Assembly: GCA_036927565.1 (NCBI GenBank) | Contig: JAYESD010000005.1 | Span: 151,734,023 to 151,798,022 of the forward strand | Origin: Tuctoria greenei | Taxonomy: Eukaryota > Streptophyta > Magnoliopsida > Poales > Poaceae | Direction: 5' to 3' | Length of the DNA stretch: 64,000 nt | Part shown: in pieces, positions 10,738 to 20,510 of the stretch | Layout: the number at the start of each line of letters is the position of its first letter | Numbering within the stretch: the first letter of the stretch is position 1 | Translations under genes and position numbers: made by a program | The notes under the pieces: model-generated | Told to the model about the DNA's origin: nothing | What the model saw: the letters and a program-made list of their open reading frames with translations, nothing else | Databases searched by the model: none

Positions 10738-10916
10738 ATCTATGGTGCAAGCATGCAATCATCTATCATCAACCATTGGATGTCTATCCTAGGGTGGGTA
10801 TGTTTTTTCACTTAACTCCCTTCACCACATGAAGGGAGTTAAGTGAAAAAATGCAACCACCCTAGGATGGACATCCAATGGTTGGGAGTGGATGATTGCA
10901 TGCTTGTACCATAGAT
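10738..10916. mobile_element. Foldback element / MITE with ~85-bp arms
   Basis: The two halves are near-perfect inverted copies around a 9-base centre (CACCACATG at about 10823). The outer ends read ATCTATGGT and ACCATAGAT. Inner matched blocks include GCATGCAATCATC/GATGATTGCATGC and TTCACTTAACTCCCTT/AAGGGAGTTAAGTGAA. There is no clear target duplication and no coding capacity. It fits a miniature inverted-repeat or foldback element; its transcripts would form a long hairpin. Confidence 0.65.
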
Positions 10917-11115
10917 GAGATTGCATACTAGTCATTCCCATCTATATGAATGATGTTTTATAGATTTTCCAATGTTTACAATGCAACATCTTGATATATT
11001 TAAAGATACAAAGCCCAAGAAATGAAGTTAGACCACTAGACTTGTAATTGTTATTGAAAAGTACATTGACAAGGGACTGGCCATATTATTCAGAAGCTGG
11101 ATAGAATGAATGAAA

Positions 11116-12043
11116 CTACTGTTTGTTGGGGACATTCCCTGAGTCACCAAGTCCATATATGTCACTGATAAACAGGTCATTCACTTCAAACCCATCAATA
11201 AATTCGTTGGTCGAACTAGGGTCATTGAGATACATATGTATGGCACTCTGCGATGAAGAAGCACTCCACGGGATGTTGTGGTTGAGAGATTGGCTCACCA
11301 AACTGGTACTGTGAGGAAGAAGCGATGTCCATGGGAGGTTGTGTCTCAGAACATGTCTCGCAAAACAGGTAGTGCAGCAAGGCTGTATCTATGTCCATGG
11401 GAACTTTTGGCTGTGAGTTTGGCTCGCCAAACTCGTACTGCCACGAGGTTCCAACTATGTACATGGTAGGTTGTGGATGTGATCCTGGAATCTGCCTTGT
11501 TTCTCCTGGCACCTGATTAACCTCACCTAGGATAGCACCATGCAATGCTTGAAGCTCCTTGTAGGACTCCTGCAACTCATCCCGGCCCAAGTTATATGTC
11601 TTAGCGCTTAACCATTGCATAAACGCCCACCCATTTCCTTGTGAATATCCTTTTGCAAACTATGCTTTGTCTTGATCTCTTCACCCGCCAACCCTTGCAA
11701 CATGCTCTGTACTGCTCACTTAACTGACGCACAATTTCCGTCATCCCACCACCACCGTCTTGCTCTTGGCTCGCTACGTCTGACGTGGCAGGGACATTGG
11801 GAGGGTTTGTAGCAAGGAAGGGCTTGATAAAAGCCTCAATGGAGGGATTGCCAATGGAGAAGCACCTCCCAGAAATAGAAAAAACAACAACACCAACCAT
11901 TGCACCACAAGAACAGATAACTCATGAGCCTTGTTTAACAGGCTCTGGCAGCACATTGAGAAGCATACCTGACGTGATTCCTCGTCATCGATGTGTTTGA
12001 CCTCAATCTTTTGTCTTGCAATGGTTTTCCTGCCTTTCACCAT
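11116..12043 (-). pseudogene. Type I (M-alpha, AGL62-like) MADS-box pseudogene
   Basis: Read on the minus strand from ATG at 12043: MVKGRKTIARQKIEVKHID starts a MADS domain. It continues as ESRQVCFS, then MCC where the family has KRR, and KAHELSVL. A one-base deletion near 11900 shifts the frame, after which GAMVGVVVFSISGRCFSIG (11900-11840) completes the domain. The following leucine-rich region (LGRDELQESYKELQALHG) resembles the AGL62-type helix. The C-terminal part holds imperfect repeats of SxQYxFGEPxSQP and ends with GDSGNVPNKQ at a stop (11116). At least three frameshifts are present. Type I MADS genes are intronless DNA-binding regulators, often of endosperm, and the single-exon layout fits. 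Isolated copy; no neighbour relationship seen. Confidence 0.75.
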
Positions 12044-12900
12044 CTGTCTATAACAACGAGGTTTCCTGACTAAGAGTGGTATATGTTGATGGGGATAATA
12101 TCCTGTGAGGAAATGGAACACACAAGCATTGTTTATATAGGCAATTATATGAAGATGAAAAAGTCGAGATCTAAAATGATTTGAAAGAACTATTTTTGTA
12201 ATGGCTCATAGCTGGATACTACGCACATTATTCTTTTTGGAAGACATATATTTTTCATTTATTGTATTATAAATAGAATTTATTTAGTTTTGGCATTGCA
12301 CTGTTCTGGAGTACAGATAGACTTTACTGGTACTAGAGTAAATGACTACCATAGAACAACTTTGACTGCAAATTTGCGGCAGCACTACATAAATACATGA
12401 TTCTAATGACATCCAAATATGAAAGAATATGCCCCTAATTTATTCAGTCTCTACTCTGCAACATAGTACATTTAATATATCCAACTAATTCATTACACGT
12501 TTTCTTTCTCTGGCTCTATCCAATAGTCAGGTTTTCATATTCCTTTTTTTTTGCACACATATGAATACTCTTTTTTACGATATTAGCAAATTTGTGCTAT
12601 GTACGATAAATGAAAGGCTGCCAGGTAGCCCGTCATCAGTGATAGAAAAAAAATCTGTGATATTGAAAAAAATATGTGATAGTCCGTCACACTTTGCGGC
12701 ACCTCCTCCGGTTCCTAGTCAGCGGATCACTATCCATCTAGTCGGAGGCACGAAAAAAAACTGTATAGTATTAAATACAGACAAGTTAACAGTGTCATTG
12801 GGGCCTTAGTTAAGTTGTGCTACCCGGTGTCATCGACAGTTTCCCTGCCCTGTCGTGGAATGATTACGCGTGCCTCTCACGAGGTCCACGGCTCCCTTCA
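12044..12900. other. No recognised feature
   Basis: AT-rich sequence upstream of the MADS relic. It includes poly-A/T tracts and short ORFs with no recognisable similarity. Confidence 0.4.
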
Positions 12901-12984
12901 GGGAGCCGTGTACAACGATTTTTTGGTAAGTTTAACTATTTAATTTTTTCAACTATCATTTCTGTTCTTAATGCATATCACTTA

Positions 12985-14960
12985 AATGTTTGTTGGCTTA
13001 ATGCTGAAGTACCACATAGAGGAACCGAGCGAGAGCATGGAGGAACACGCGAGATGTGTGTTACACCACAATGCTCAAACGCTCGTGACATCGACGTTGT
13101 TAGACTCCCAGATCCAGGCCATGAATATGTACCAAAAGTGGCATCAGCTGCAACAGGAATGGGGTTCATATAGGAAGGACTCTGACACATACTTGATAGA
13201 GGAGAGGTATGCAGAGGTAAGTTTTTATTGTTAAAAATTTACAATACCTATGTATGTTAACAGTATTGATGAAATATAAAATATGTGTAGGTTAGCATTT
13301 TCTAGTCATAAGGTCAACCCGAAGCGTACCAAGCTCTCGGTTGGTACAAGGCTAGCGATGCTTTCATCGCTAAGTCCATTATGCAACAAAGTGTCAGGGT
13401 CGGAGGGCAATCACAACTAAGCCGGCGATGGCTACTTTTGTTTGACTAAATGCATGGTATGCACATTTTAAGTTCATTTCTATGTTCATAATTTATTTGT
13501 CCAACTAACACGGCTATACAGGAGTGAGAGACCGGTCAGGAGCCGACCTGACCTAGGTTTGTAAGAGAGGTCACAAGAGAAGTGACCCTTTCCAGCCTGG
13601 GCAGTGCAATAAGGTCGCGACTGATCCACTGGTAGGTTTTCAAAATTCTTCAGTTTAATTATAACTATTACTATTAATGGCACACTTACAAGATTTCTTT
13701 GTTTTTTTTTGGAAAAATATGTGTAAGATGTCATGAAGATACATGGCGAAGATTATGATTGGGGAAACGCGCTGATCGACCCCCAACTGTGTATGTGAGC
13801 GGAGGTGGGATGGCCCATGGATGGTGAGTTGTTCATTTGTTTCATTTTTTCAATCTACCTTCTTTTACTTAGTATTTTTCATTCTTTTGCAGGTTTGCAA
13901 TTTTTGATAGAGTTGTCAAGTTGAGGTTGGCGCGACCTTCGAGAGGCGCCTCATCGATGCAGGCGTCGTCTGTTGGACTGTCAAATGGTCGTCTCTCGCG
14001 GACCCAGTTGGAGCTCAATGGTGTGAAGGAGACACCGACGCAGACCCAGGCGGAGCTGGACAGGTCGAGGGCCTTCAAGGAAGCCACGACTAGGTACATG
14101 GCCCCGATGCAGGCAACAATTGAGGTAAGTAATTTAAACTACTGTAGTTTAATTTCATAGCATTTTCAGTAACATATATCTTCTAATATTTTTCAATGTT
14201 AGGCCTTTGCTTGACAGACCGGTCACCAAATCGAGATTCCTCCATTTTAGCTGCCGCAGGTGACCCCGACATAGATGCCCCTAGCATAGATGCCCCCGGC
14301 CCAGGTAATAAACTCTTTCTTTAATATTGTAGTATTCATTTCATCATTTCACATAGGGAGAGAAGTAGGTAGAACATAGGGTAAGAGAGAGAGTGAGATA
14401 GAGTTGGAGTAAGAGAGACAAAGATAGGTTGAGAGAGAAGGGGTTGAGATCGAGGTGGAATAAGAGAGACATAGATAGGGAGAGATAGAGTGCGAGAGAG
14501 AGGGTAAAGTGAGAGATAGAGGATACTATAGAGGGATAGGAAGAGAGTGAAAGAATGAGTGAAAGAGAGGGAGAAGAATATGGAAAGTGTGACACAAAGA
14601 GAGGGGGAGGAAGAGAGTAAGAGAAAGTGAGGTAGAGGAAGAAAGTGAGAGATCGAATGAGAGAAAGAGAGGGAGAGGATGAGAGAAAGTCTGACACAAA
14701 GAGAGGGAGAGGAAGGGGGTGAGACAAAGTGAAGGAGGGGAAGAGAGTGAGAGAAAGAGAGAAAGAGAGAGAGGGAGAGGAAGAGAGTGAGAGGATGAAT
14801 GTTAGAAAGAGAGGAAGCGTGTGATAGAAAGAAAAAGAGAGATGCATTTGTAACATATTTAACTCTAATGTTCTTTTGTAGGCTTCGGCGACGGAGGTGC
14901 AAACTCCTTCGGCACGGGTACTGGCACCCGGTGGGACGCGTGGAGACGAGCCTTTCGGCT
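12985..14960 (+). pseudogene. CACTA ORF1 / TNP1-like gene (Transposase_24 type), broken
   Basis: Several short exons separated by GT..AG introns can be read. 13310-13450 gives WYKASDAFIAKS, like the ASxxFxAKS motif of plant CACTA ORF1 proteins. 13520-13630 gives a KRGHKRSDPF-like piece matching the RTHKRKDG motif. 13735-13830 gives GEDYDWGN and a GGGxAHG motif. 13910-14125 gives RLARPSRGASSMQ and RAFKEATTRYMAPMQATIE before a GTAAGT donor. 14880-14990 is a last exon ending with TAG at about 14986. Frame breaks occur in most exons. The family is a DNA-binding accessory protein of CACTA elements. No catalytic transposase is present here. Confidence 0.5.
14345..14850. repeat. GA-rich low-complexity tract
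   Basis: About 500 bp of purine-rich sequence built from variants of GAGAGAAAGAGAGGGAGAGGAAGAG with occasional GACACAAAGAG spacers. It lies in an intron position of the CACTA-1 ORF1 gene. The long Ser/Leu/Phe ORF on the other strand is an artefact of the repeat. The same tract is kept at 50870-51295. Confidence 0.8.
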
Positions 14961-15126
14961 CCGGAGGTAGTCGAGGGGCTAGCATGTAGCCCATTTGTAA
15001 ATTGTTGTGGTGAATGTGTTGTTTGACTACAAAATGGTGCTGTGTTCAATCTGTTTGACTATATATAGCTGTTGTTGTTTCTATCTGTGAGCTCGACATC
15101 GTGCGAGCTAGAAAGTTTCCGTTTTC

Positions 15127-15502
15127 TGGGCTAACTTGCGTCGGCCCGAGCATGCCGACGTAAGTTAGCCCATATTACTTACGCTGACCTCGCCGTAGCT
15201 GACGTAAGTAAAGGCTCTTACTTTCATCAACCTCGGGCGGCCGACGTAAGTCACATGGCCTAACCTGCAGCCTAGCTCAGTAACTAACTTACATCAGTTG
15301 TAGGCTCTTACGTCGACGGCCGACGTACGTTAGCTAACTTACGTCGACGGCCAACCTATGTAGTTAACTTACGACCAAACCTTAACGTCAGCCAATAACT
15401 CACGTAATTAAGGGAAAACTGACATAAGTTAGTAACTGACGTCTGTTTTGGCCTTAATTAGGCCAGCCCCGGGAAACGTAATTGGTGTGGATTTCTGTAG
15501 TG
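15127..15502. repeat. CACTA-1 subterminal repeats and right terminus
   Basis: Multiple direct and inverted copies of an AACTTACGTCGGC-type motif (for example near 15130, 15157, 15185, 15240, 15292, 15314 and 15335) lead into the terminus GGATTTCTGTAGTG at 15489-15502. Such arrays are the transposase accessory-protein binding regions of CACTA elements. Confidence 0.75.
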
Positions 15503-17319
15503 GAAGATTGTTCTATAGTAGCTTGGTTCATCTAGACAAACACGTCCAAAAATCCAAATAATTAATGTAAAATTTATTTTAATAAGTACATTAAAGTAAC
15601 ATGTAAATAAAAATTTCTAAGGGACAGGGGAATGAGCTTCTATTGGCAAAAATATATAAAAGTTAATTTTGTGGACAGAGAGATTGTCAATAGCGGTAAT
15701 GTTCAACGTTTATTTTTTATTCTTTGAAGAGCGAATTGTGTGGTAAGTACGACTTCGTGAACCTACCATGCAAGTACATAATACTTTTGCATATTGCTCA
15801 AATGAGTCGCACATTGTGTTTAAATGGTGCACATATGGTTAACAATCATTTTAGTGGCTGAATGAAACGATGTAGCATGCATGTCACTATCTACCGTTGG
15901 ATGACTCTTTGCAAAAGCCAGTTGCCTCTGTTACCCATATCTTTTTTTTCCGTTACTTATTTTCTTGTTTCAGTTACTTCTGCAGGTTTAATAGAGAAAC
16001 TCATGTCCACAGGCTTGCAAGCTAATTACATGAAATGCATTGTTGCTCATGATCATCTGTTGTATTTATCATTATTTTATCCACCATCCTACCATGATAC
16101 TTTTGTTCATCCCGACATGCACCTTGATACAAAATATGTCAGCTGCAGGTCTACAATTATTTGCAAAACAAAAACGGTATATATAAGCTCACAATATCTT
16201 TGATCAAATTTTGGAACTGACAAAAACCTTGTTTGAAACAGTGATTAATCTATGATCTATTACTAATCTATAATGTTTAATTATTACTGCATCTAGCAAT
16301 TGGAAATTCAATGCAAAGAATAACTAAAGCAACCCATGCACCTACGAACCAATAAGCCAAGCACACTCTCACCATAAGTTAGACATGGTGATCTTGCTCG
16401 ATGAGCAGGCGACATCTATGGTAGCCATCGTCGCTGTGGATGACTGGAATTTTTGACTTGCAGTGGCCAAAATGGCTTTCCATCACAGTCTTGCGTGTAT
16501 CATGGGCCCTCTGATCATGAGCTAGTAATTGAGCCAATCTAATAGAATAAAAAAGAAAAGAAAAGAAATCTATCACGGGTTAAGTAGTAGAGGCCTGAAA
16601 CATTTTACAAAGAGTCGTGAATGATGAACAGTGACATGTACGCCACATCATTCAGTTCCGACGCTAAAACCAGTTTTGCCTCATGCGCATCACTGAAACA
16701 CAATATGCAACTTCTTTGAATAATTTGCAAACCTATATGACCCACCGCAGAAGTTGTTGTACTTGTCACGCAATTCAATCTTTTAATATTTCTAAACTAT
16801 GTACAGAGGACACGAGGTTTAGTTAAGCTATACACATGCTCTGTGCCAAAAGGTGCTAACCCAGGCTAAATGATCATTTCTCTTTTACAAAATTGCTGGG
16901 TTACGAACTGACTTTCTCTTTATTGTCTTTATATTATAAGAATAATTTGTTATAATTACATGTGCCTACAGAGCTAGGCCTTTTTTTCTGAGTAAGCTGA
17001 CCCCCATGGTATTTTGTAACTGGGAAAACGGCAATTTACTACCTTGTAGTATTTGGGTTATACATTTAACTCCCTAAATAAAACTTTGCTGTAGTTTTCT
17101 TTCTCTCTAATTGTTTAGATTGGTTTGATTCACACTATTGTGACGTTTCTCTCTATGAATGCATCAAGTTTAAGGTAAGTTTTGTGAAATTCTTACTTAC
17201 AGTATATGTACATCAGAAAAATAGTTTAAGATTTCTTTTGTAATTTTAGACGTTTGAGGCATGTCAAACCATATATGAAATAGGATATGGAATAATGAAA
17301 GAAAAAATTATTGGAAATT
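15503..17319. other. Unassigned spacer between CACTA-1 and CACTA-2
   Basis: AT-rich, with short ORFs only (for example 16379-16576 minus). I recognise no domain or terminal repeat. The stretch is conserved in copy B (51975-53786) with scattered substitutions, simply as part of the duplicated block. Confidence 0.5.
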
Positions 17320-17334
17320 CACTACGAAAGAAAC

Positions 17335-17600
17335 CCAAATAGGAGACAAAGAAGGGCAACGTGCTGAAAAGCGACTGTCTCTGATAAAGTTATGCGAGAT
17401 GAGCCCGCTTCAGCGAGATCTGACATAGCTCGGTTGAATAGACAAGGGGACGCGTTACTATATAGCCCGTCTTAGTTAAGTAGGTATCCAAGACATACCT
17501 TCCTATCTGACAAATGGGAGATGCGCATCTAACAAGCGCGTCTCCTATTTGCAAAACTTTACAGAAAGCACATCTCTTTTGTCTTCGGTTACATACAGAC
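17335..17600. repeat. CACTA-2 left subterminal repeats
   Basis: Repeated GGAGACG / CGTCTCC and related motifs in both orientations, for example ATAGGAGAC, GCGACTGTCTCTG, GGGGACGCG, GGGAGATGCGC and GCGCGTCTCC. The region also contains TACTATATAGCCCGTCTT near 17455. Confidence 0.7.
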
Positions 17601-17789
17601 ATGAACACACGTTGAACGATGAACACATTCATTCATTCACAGTTGAATACACAAGATAATATTCATCAAACAGACGAATACAGACAACACATTCATTCAT
17701 TAACAATATATTACAAAACACAAGAAAAAAAGAACAAGACACACGAAAAGAAAAACGAGATCAACTAAAACAACAAAAGGAAACATAAA

Positions 17790-18120
17790 TCCTGCTCCTC
17801 GTCCCCCTCCTCCTCCTCCGGTGGCAGTCCGGCGCCGGTGCACCAGGAGCCCTGATCGGCTGCTCCGCCAGTTGCTCCGGCTGGTCCAAATTCTACGGTG
17901 CAACCTCGTGACCGAGGTTCCTCGCCATCGCCGCCACCAGGTTACTACGACCCTCGGCAACAAGCACCTCGACCATCGTCTCGAGCAGCCTCTGGAACCG
18001 GTCGAACAGCCTATCGAACAGCATCTCGAGCAGCTCATTGTTGAGCCTCTATGTGGAGCGGCATCACAGTTTCTTGCAGGGTGGCTCCCTCGACAGACTT
18101 GGCGGCAGAATGTTGGCCAT
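17790..18120 (-). pseudogene. Small gene X1 (copy A), unknown family
   Basis: Minus strand from ATG 18120 in a strong start context (CCACCATGGCC). It reads MANILPPSLSREPPCKKL and then TGA, the same stop as in copy B (54587). Downstream the frame continues as NNELLEMLFDRLFDRFQRLLETMVEVLVAEGRSNLV, followed by a Pro/Glu/Gln-rich tail. The N-terminus and the VAEGRSNLV block match gene X2 (19090), so X1 is a paralogue lacking about 35 residues in the middle. A TATA box lies 57 bp upstream. I do not recognise the family. It could be transposon-encoded or a captured host gene. Confidence 0.5.
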
Positions 18121-18176
18121 GGTGGGTAGTCTATGCGGAGAAGACAAATGGAGAGAAGAGGAGAGACTGATAGTGA

Positions 18177-18187
18177 ATTATATAAGG
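18177..18187 (-). promoter_or_regulatory. TATA box of X1, copy A
   Basis: On the minus strand CCTTATATAAT lies 57 bp before the X1 ATG, followed by a CT-rich leader (CAGTCTCTCCTCTTCTCTCC). Copy B has the same spacing. The box is embedded in GAGACG-type repeats. Confidence 0.55.
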
Positions 18188-18649
18188 CATGTGCGGAGAC
18201 GCAATATGGAGACGCGCTTAGCAGCAAAGTACATCTCCTATGCTCGACGTCTCCCCCTCCTTTGCTAAAAGGGAAACACGCATTTCTGAAAAGCGCATCT
18301 CCTATTCCCCACGTCTCCTTTAGCTTTGTGATGTTCTCCATTTTGATTCAGTTCACTGTTGATATCACACATCACTGAACTTAGACCACATTCACTTGAA
18401 AACTAAATCATTCACTTGTCCACAAAATAATCAAATCCTTCCTTATGTATCTTGAGGAACACGATGAACACATTACACATTCATTTATTCACACGGTTGA
18501 ACACACAAGAAAATATTCATTTACAACAGTCGAACACACAGTTGAACATAGATAAATTTCATTCATTAACACAATATATTACAAAAAACAAGAAAGAAGT
18601 ACAAGAAGACAATAGACAAGAAAAACATCAACTAAAAACAACAAAAAAA

Positions 18650-19090
18650 ACTAGATCCTCCTCCTCCTCCTCCCCCCTCCTCCTCCTCCTCCAGCGGTGA
18701 CTCCGGCGCTGGTGCAACAGGAGTCTAGGCCGACTGCGTCGATTGCTCGGGCTGCACTGGTGGTGCAACCCCACGATCAAGGTTCCTCTTCGTCGTCGAC
18801 ACTAGATTTCTGCGGCCCTCGGTGCCAAGCACCTCGGCAATCATCTTGAACAGAATGTCGAGACGATCGGCCACTCCCGCGAGGGCGTAGAGGTAGTGGG
18901 CGATAATACCCATTCCAGTGAACTCTGGAAGGGTACCCAGACCCAAGGAACACATGGCCCGAGACGTATTATTGTACGCTTCTTGCAGCATAAGGCGGCA
19001 TTGCTCAGTGTTGAGACTCTCGAGGGAGCTACAGGACAATTTCTTGCAGGGTGTCTCATTCGACGGGCTTGGAGCCGGAACGTTGGCCAT
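18650..19090 (-). pseudogene. Small gene X2 (copy A), unknown family, late nonsense mutation
   Basis: Minus strand from ATG 19090 in ACCACCATGGCC context. The open frame runs 121 residues to a TAG at 18725. It starts MANVPAPSPSNETPCKKL, has a hydrophobic/amphipathic middle (PEFTGMGIIAHYLYALAG, then DRLDILFKMIAEVL) and an EGRRNLVS block, then Pro/Gln-rich sequence. In copy B the codon at the TAG is CAG and the frame continues through TPVAP...PPEEE to a basic RRRRI end, so the ancestral protein was probably about 143 residues. No signal peptide or known domain is seen. TATA lies 97 bp upstream of the ATG. Paralogue of X1. Confidence 0.55.
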
Positions 19091-19186
19091 GGTGGTAGTG
19101 GGTTGTCGACGCGGAGAAGACGAAGAAGAAGAAGTAGATGCAAAATGAGCGATGCACTTATGGAGAATTGACGCGTGATGGCATGT

Positions 19187-19197
19187 CTTATATAAGG
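19187..19197 (-). promoter_or_regulatory. TATA box of X2, copy A
   Basis: CCTTATATAAG on the minus strand, 97 bp before the X2 ATG. The same spacing is found in copy B. Confidence 0.55.
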
Positions 19198-19339
19198 TCT
19201 ATGCGGAGTTGATGATAGAGAGGTTAGTTCACGTCTCTGCACCACCACCGCAGAAATTATGTTCTTCGCAGTCCTCTTGCCACACGTCTCTCTTTCAACA
19301 ATGGAAGACGCACATTCATATCTCGTGCGTCTTGCTTTA

Positions 19340-19509
19340 GTCTAGCGTGTCTAGCATTTATATCGCTCATCTCATCGCCTCCGGTGCTTCTTTACTAATC
19401 GACCAACACTCCTTTACTAATCGACCAACTCCAGTGCAACCGCCGCCTCTGTTCGCCATCGCCGTCGTTGTCGTCATCATCGCCGTCCTCGTTGTCGTCG
19501 TCATTATTC
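19340..19509 (+). promoter_or_regulatory. Promoter/leader of the captured SUMO E2 gene, copy A
   Basis: A TATA-like ATTTATATCGC (about 19357-19367) precedes a leader with the 17-bp block CTTTACTAATCGACCAA present twice in tandem (about 19388-19429), then CG-rich sequence to the ATG at 19510. This looks like a promoter plus 5' UTR carried with the gene. The layout is conserved in copy B. Confidence 0.4.
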
Positions 19510-20329
19510 ATGGCTGGGTTAGATATCGTCTTGGCACGTAGCCCACTGAAGGAGGAGAGCTTGGCGTGGTGCAAGAACCATCCCTATGTATTTACAAATT
19601 GCACACCGGTCACAGTTGTATATATGTAGCTCTGTAATGGACTGATGAACTTAACTATAGTTTTGTTTTTCCGTCTTGTTTGTTTTTGGTATTTCCAATT
19701 TCTTTGCGTAGTGTTTCTCTGCAAAGCCTGAGTCGGGAGATTTATTGAAGTGGCAGCGCATCACCTCCAGTAAAGAAGGGGTAAGTCATGAATAACAAGC
19801 ACAATCATATGAGTAGAACCATCGTCCTCTTATTAAAAAAATTCCTTTGTAGACTGACTAAGAAGGTGGTTACTACCCCCTGACAATCTCCCTCTCAATG
19901 TACTATTCATTCGTGCCTCCAAGATGCGCCTTTCGATGTGGTTTCTTCCACCCAAATGTCCATCGCCCAAGAGCACTCTGACTTGGGGTTCTGGATCAAG
20001 AGACTGTAAAATAGATTTATTTTGCTCATGTAATTAGTAATTGTTGCCGGACTTATTTGAACTAGTTTCTTATGTTGCTTAAACTGATATTTTGTAGCGG
20101 TGGTGCTCTGGTTTACAATCAAAACTATACTACTTGAAGTTTAGCATTTGCTCGATGTTGAAAATGATTGATATAATCTACTTATCAAGGTCAGTAACTT
20201 TGTCTTAGTGACCAACGTAGGTTATTCACTCCTCATTCAACATTTGTTAATTGAATGACTGCCAATATTCTTAGGATCCTGGAGAATATAAGTGACATAT
20301 TCGGGAGCAAGCTGGATGGTACAGTTTAG
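19510..20329 (+). pseudogene. SCE1-like: Captured SUMO-conjugating enzyme E2 (SCE1/UBC9) gene, copy A
   Basis: All five exons of a plant SCE1/UBC9-type gene can be followed with introns. Exon 1 (19510) reads MAGLDIVLAR..EESLAWCKNHP. Exon 2 (to 19780) reads AKPESGDLLKWQ...SSKEG before GTAAGT. Exon 3 (from 19853) reads TD, stop, EGGYYPLTIS...GFFHPNV. Exon 4 (20098-20189) matches the WRPAITVKQILVGIQDLL region but has a frameshift and a 17-bp loss relative to copy B. Exon 5 (20275-20329) reads DPGEYK, stop, HIREQ and ends in TAG. The E2 transfers SUMO to targets through a catalytic Cys. At that position (HPNVxxxxxLCL) the codon here is TGA. Several other stops confirm a pseudogene. Confidence 0.85.
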
Positions 20330-20510
20330 ATTGATCGATGGGAGCTTCATAGGAATAAGTTTAGAATCAAAATGTATAGTCTAGAGGGCACGCAATGTGT
20401 ATGAACTATGAAATTAATTGAGTTGCAAATTATCTCTGAATTATAATGTTATTGTGTTTGTTTATCCCTCAATTCGAATTATATCCCTTACTTTCAATGT
20501 CATTGCGTAT

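Larger units (their letters stand above)
12950..15502 (+). mobile_element. CACTA-1: 3' half of a CACTA transposon
   Basis: A CACTA element that retains exons of its ORF1-type gene, a GA-rich tract, subterminal repeats and the right end GGATTTCTGTAGTG (15489-15502), the complement of a CACTACAGAAATCC terminus. No matching left terminus is visible, and the base triplet after the right end (GAA) has no detectable partner. The part from 13421 on is repeated at 49973-51974. Confidence 0.7.

Noticed and set aside
12381..12400. CACTACATAAAT as the left end of CACTA-1
   Set aside because: It matches the right terminus for only about a dozen bases. The flanking triplets do not match (CAG versus GAA), and the subterminal AACTTACGTCGG repeats are absent next to it.
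14336..15049. 237-residue minus-strand ORF rich in Ser, Leu and Phe (also 50853-51353)
   Set aside because: It is the complement of the GA-rich tract. Several frames are open at once, which is expected from low-complexity sequence.
17700..18341. 213-residue minus-strand ORF over gene X1
   Set aside because: It is a frame shifted from the X1 reading frame, Arg/Ser/Cys-rich from GC-rich DNA, and is not kept at the same length in copy B.
19960..20004. TGA at the catalytic Cys of the SUMO E2 copy as a possible selenocysteine codon
   Set aside because: Land plants lack selenocysteine insertion machinery, and the copy has other stops and frameshifts.
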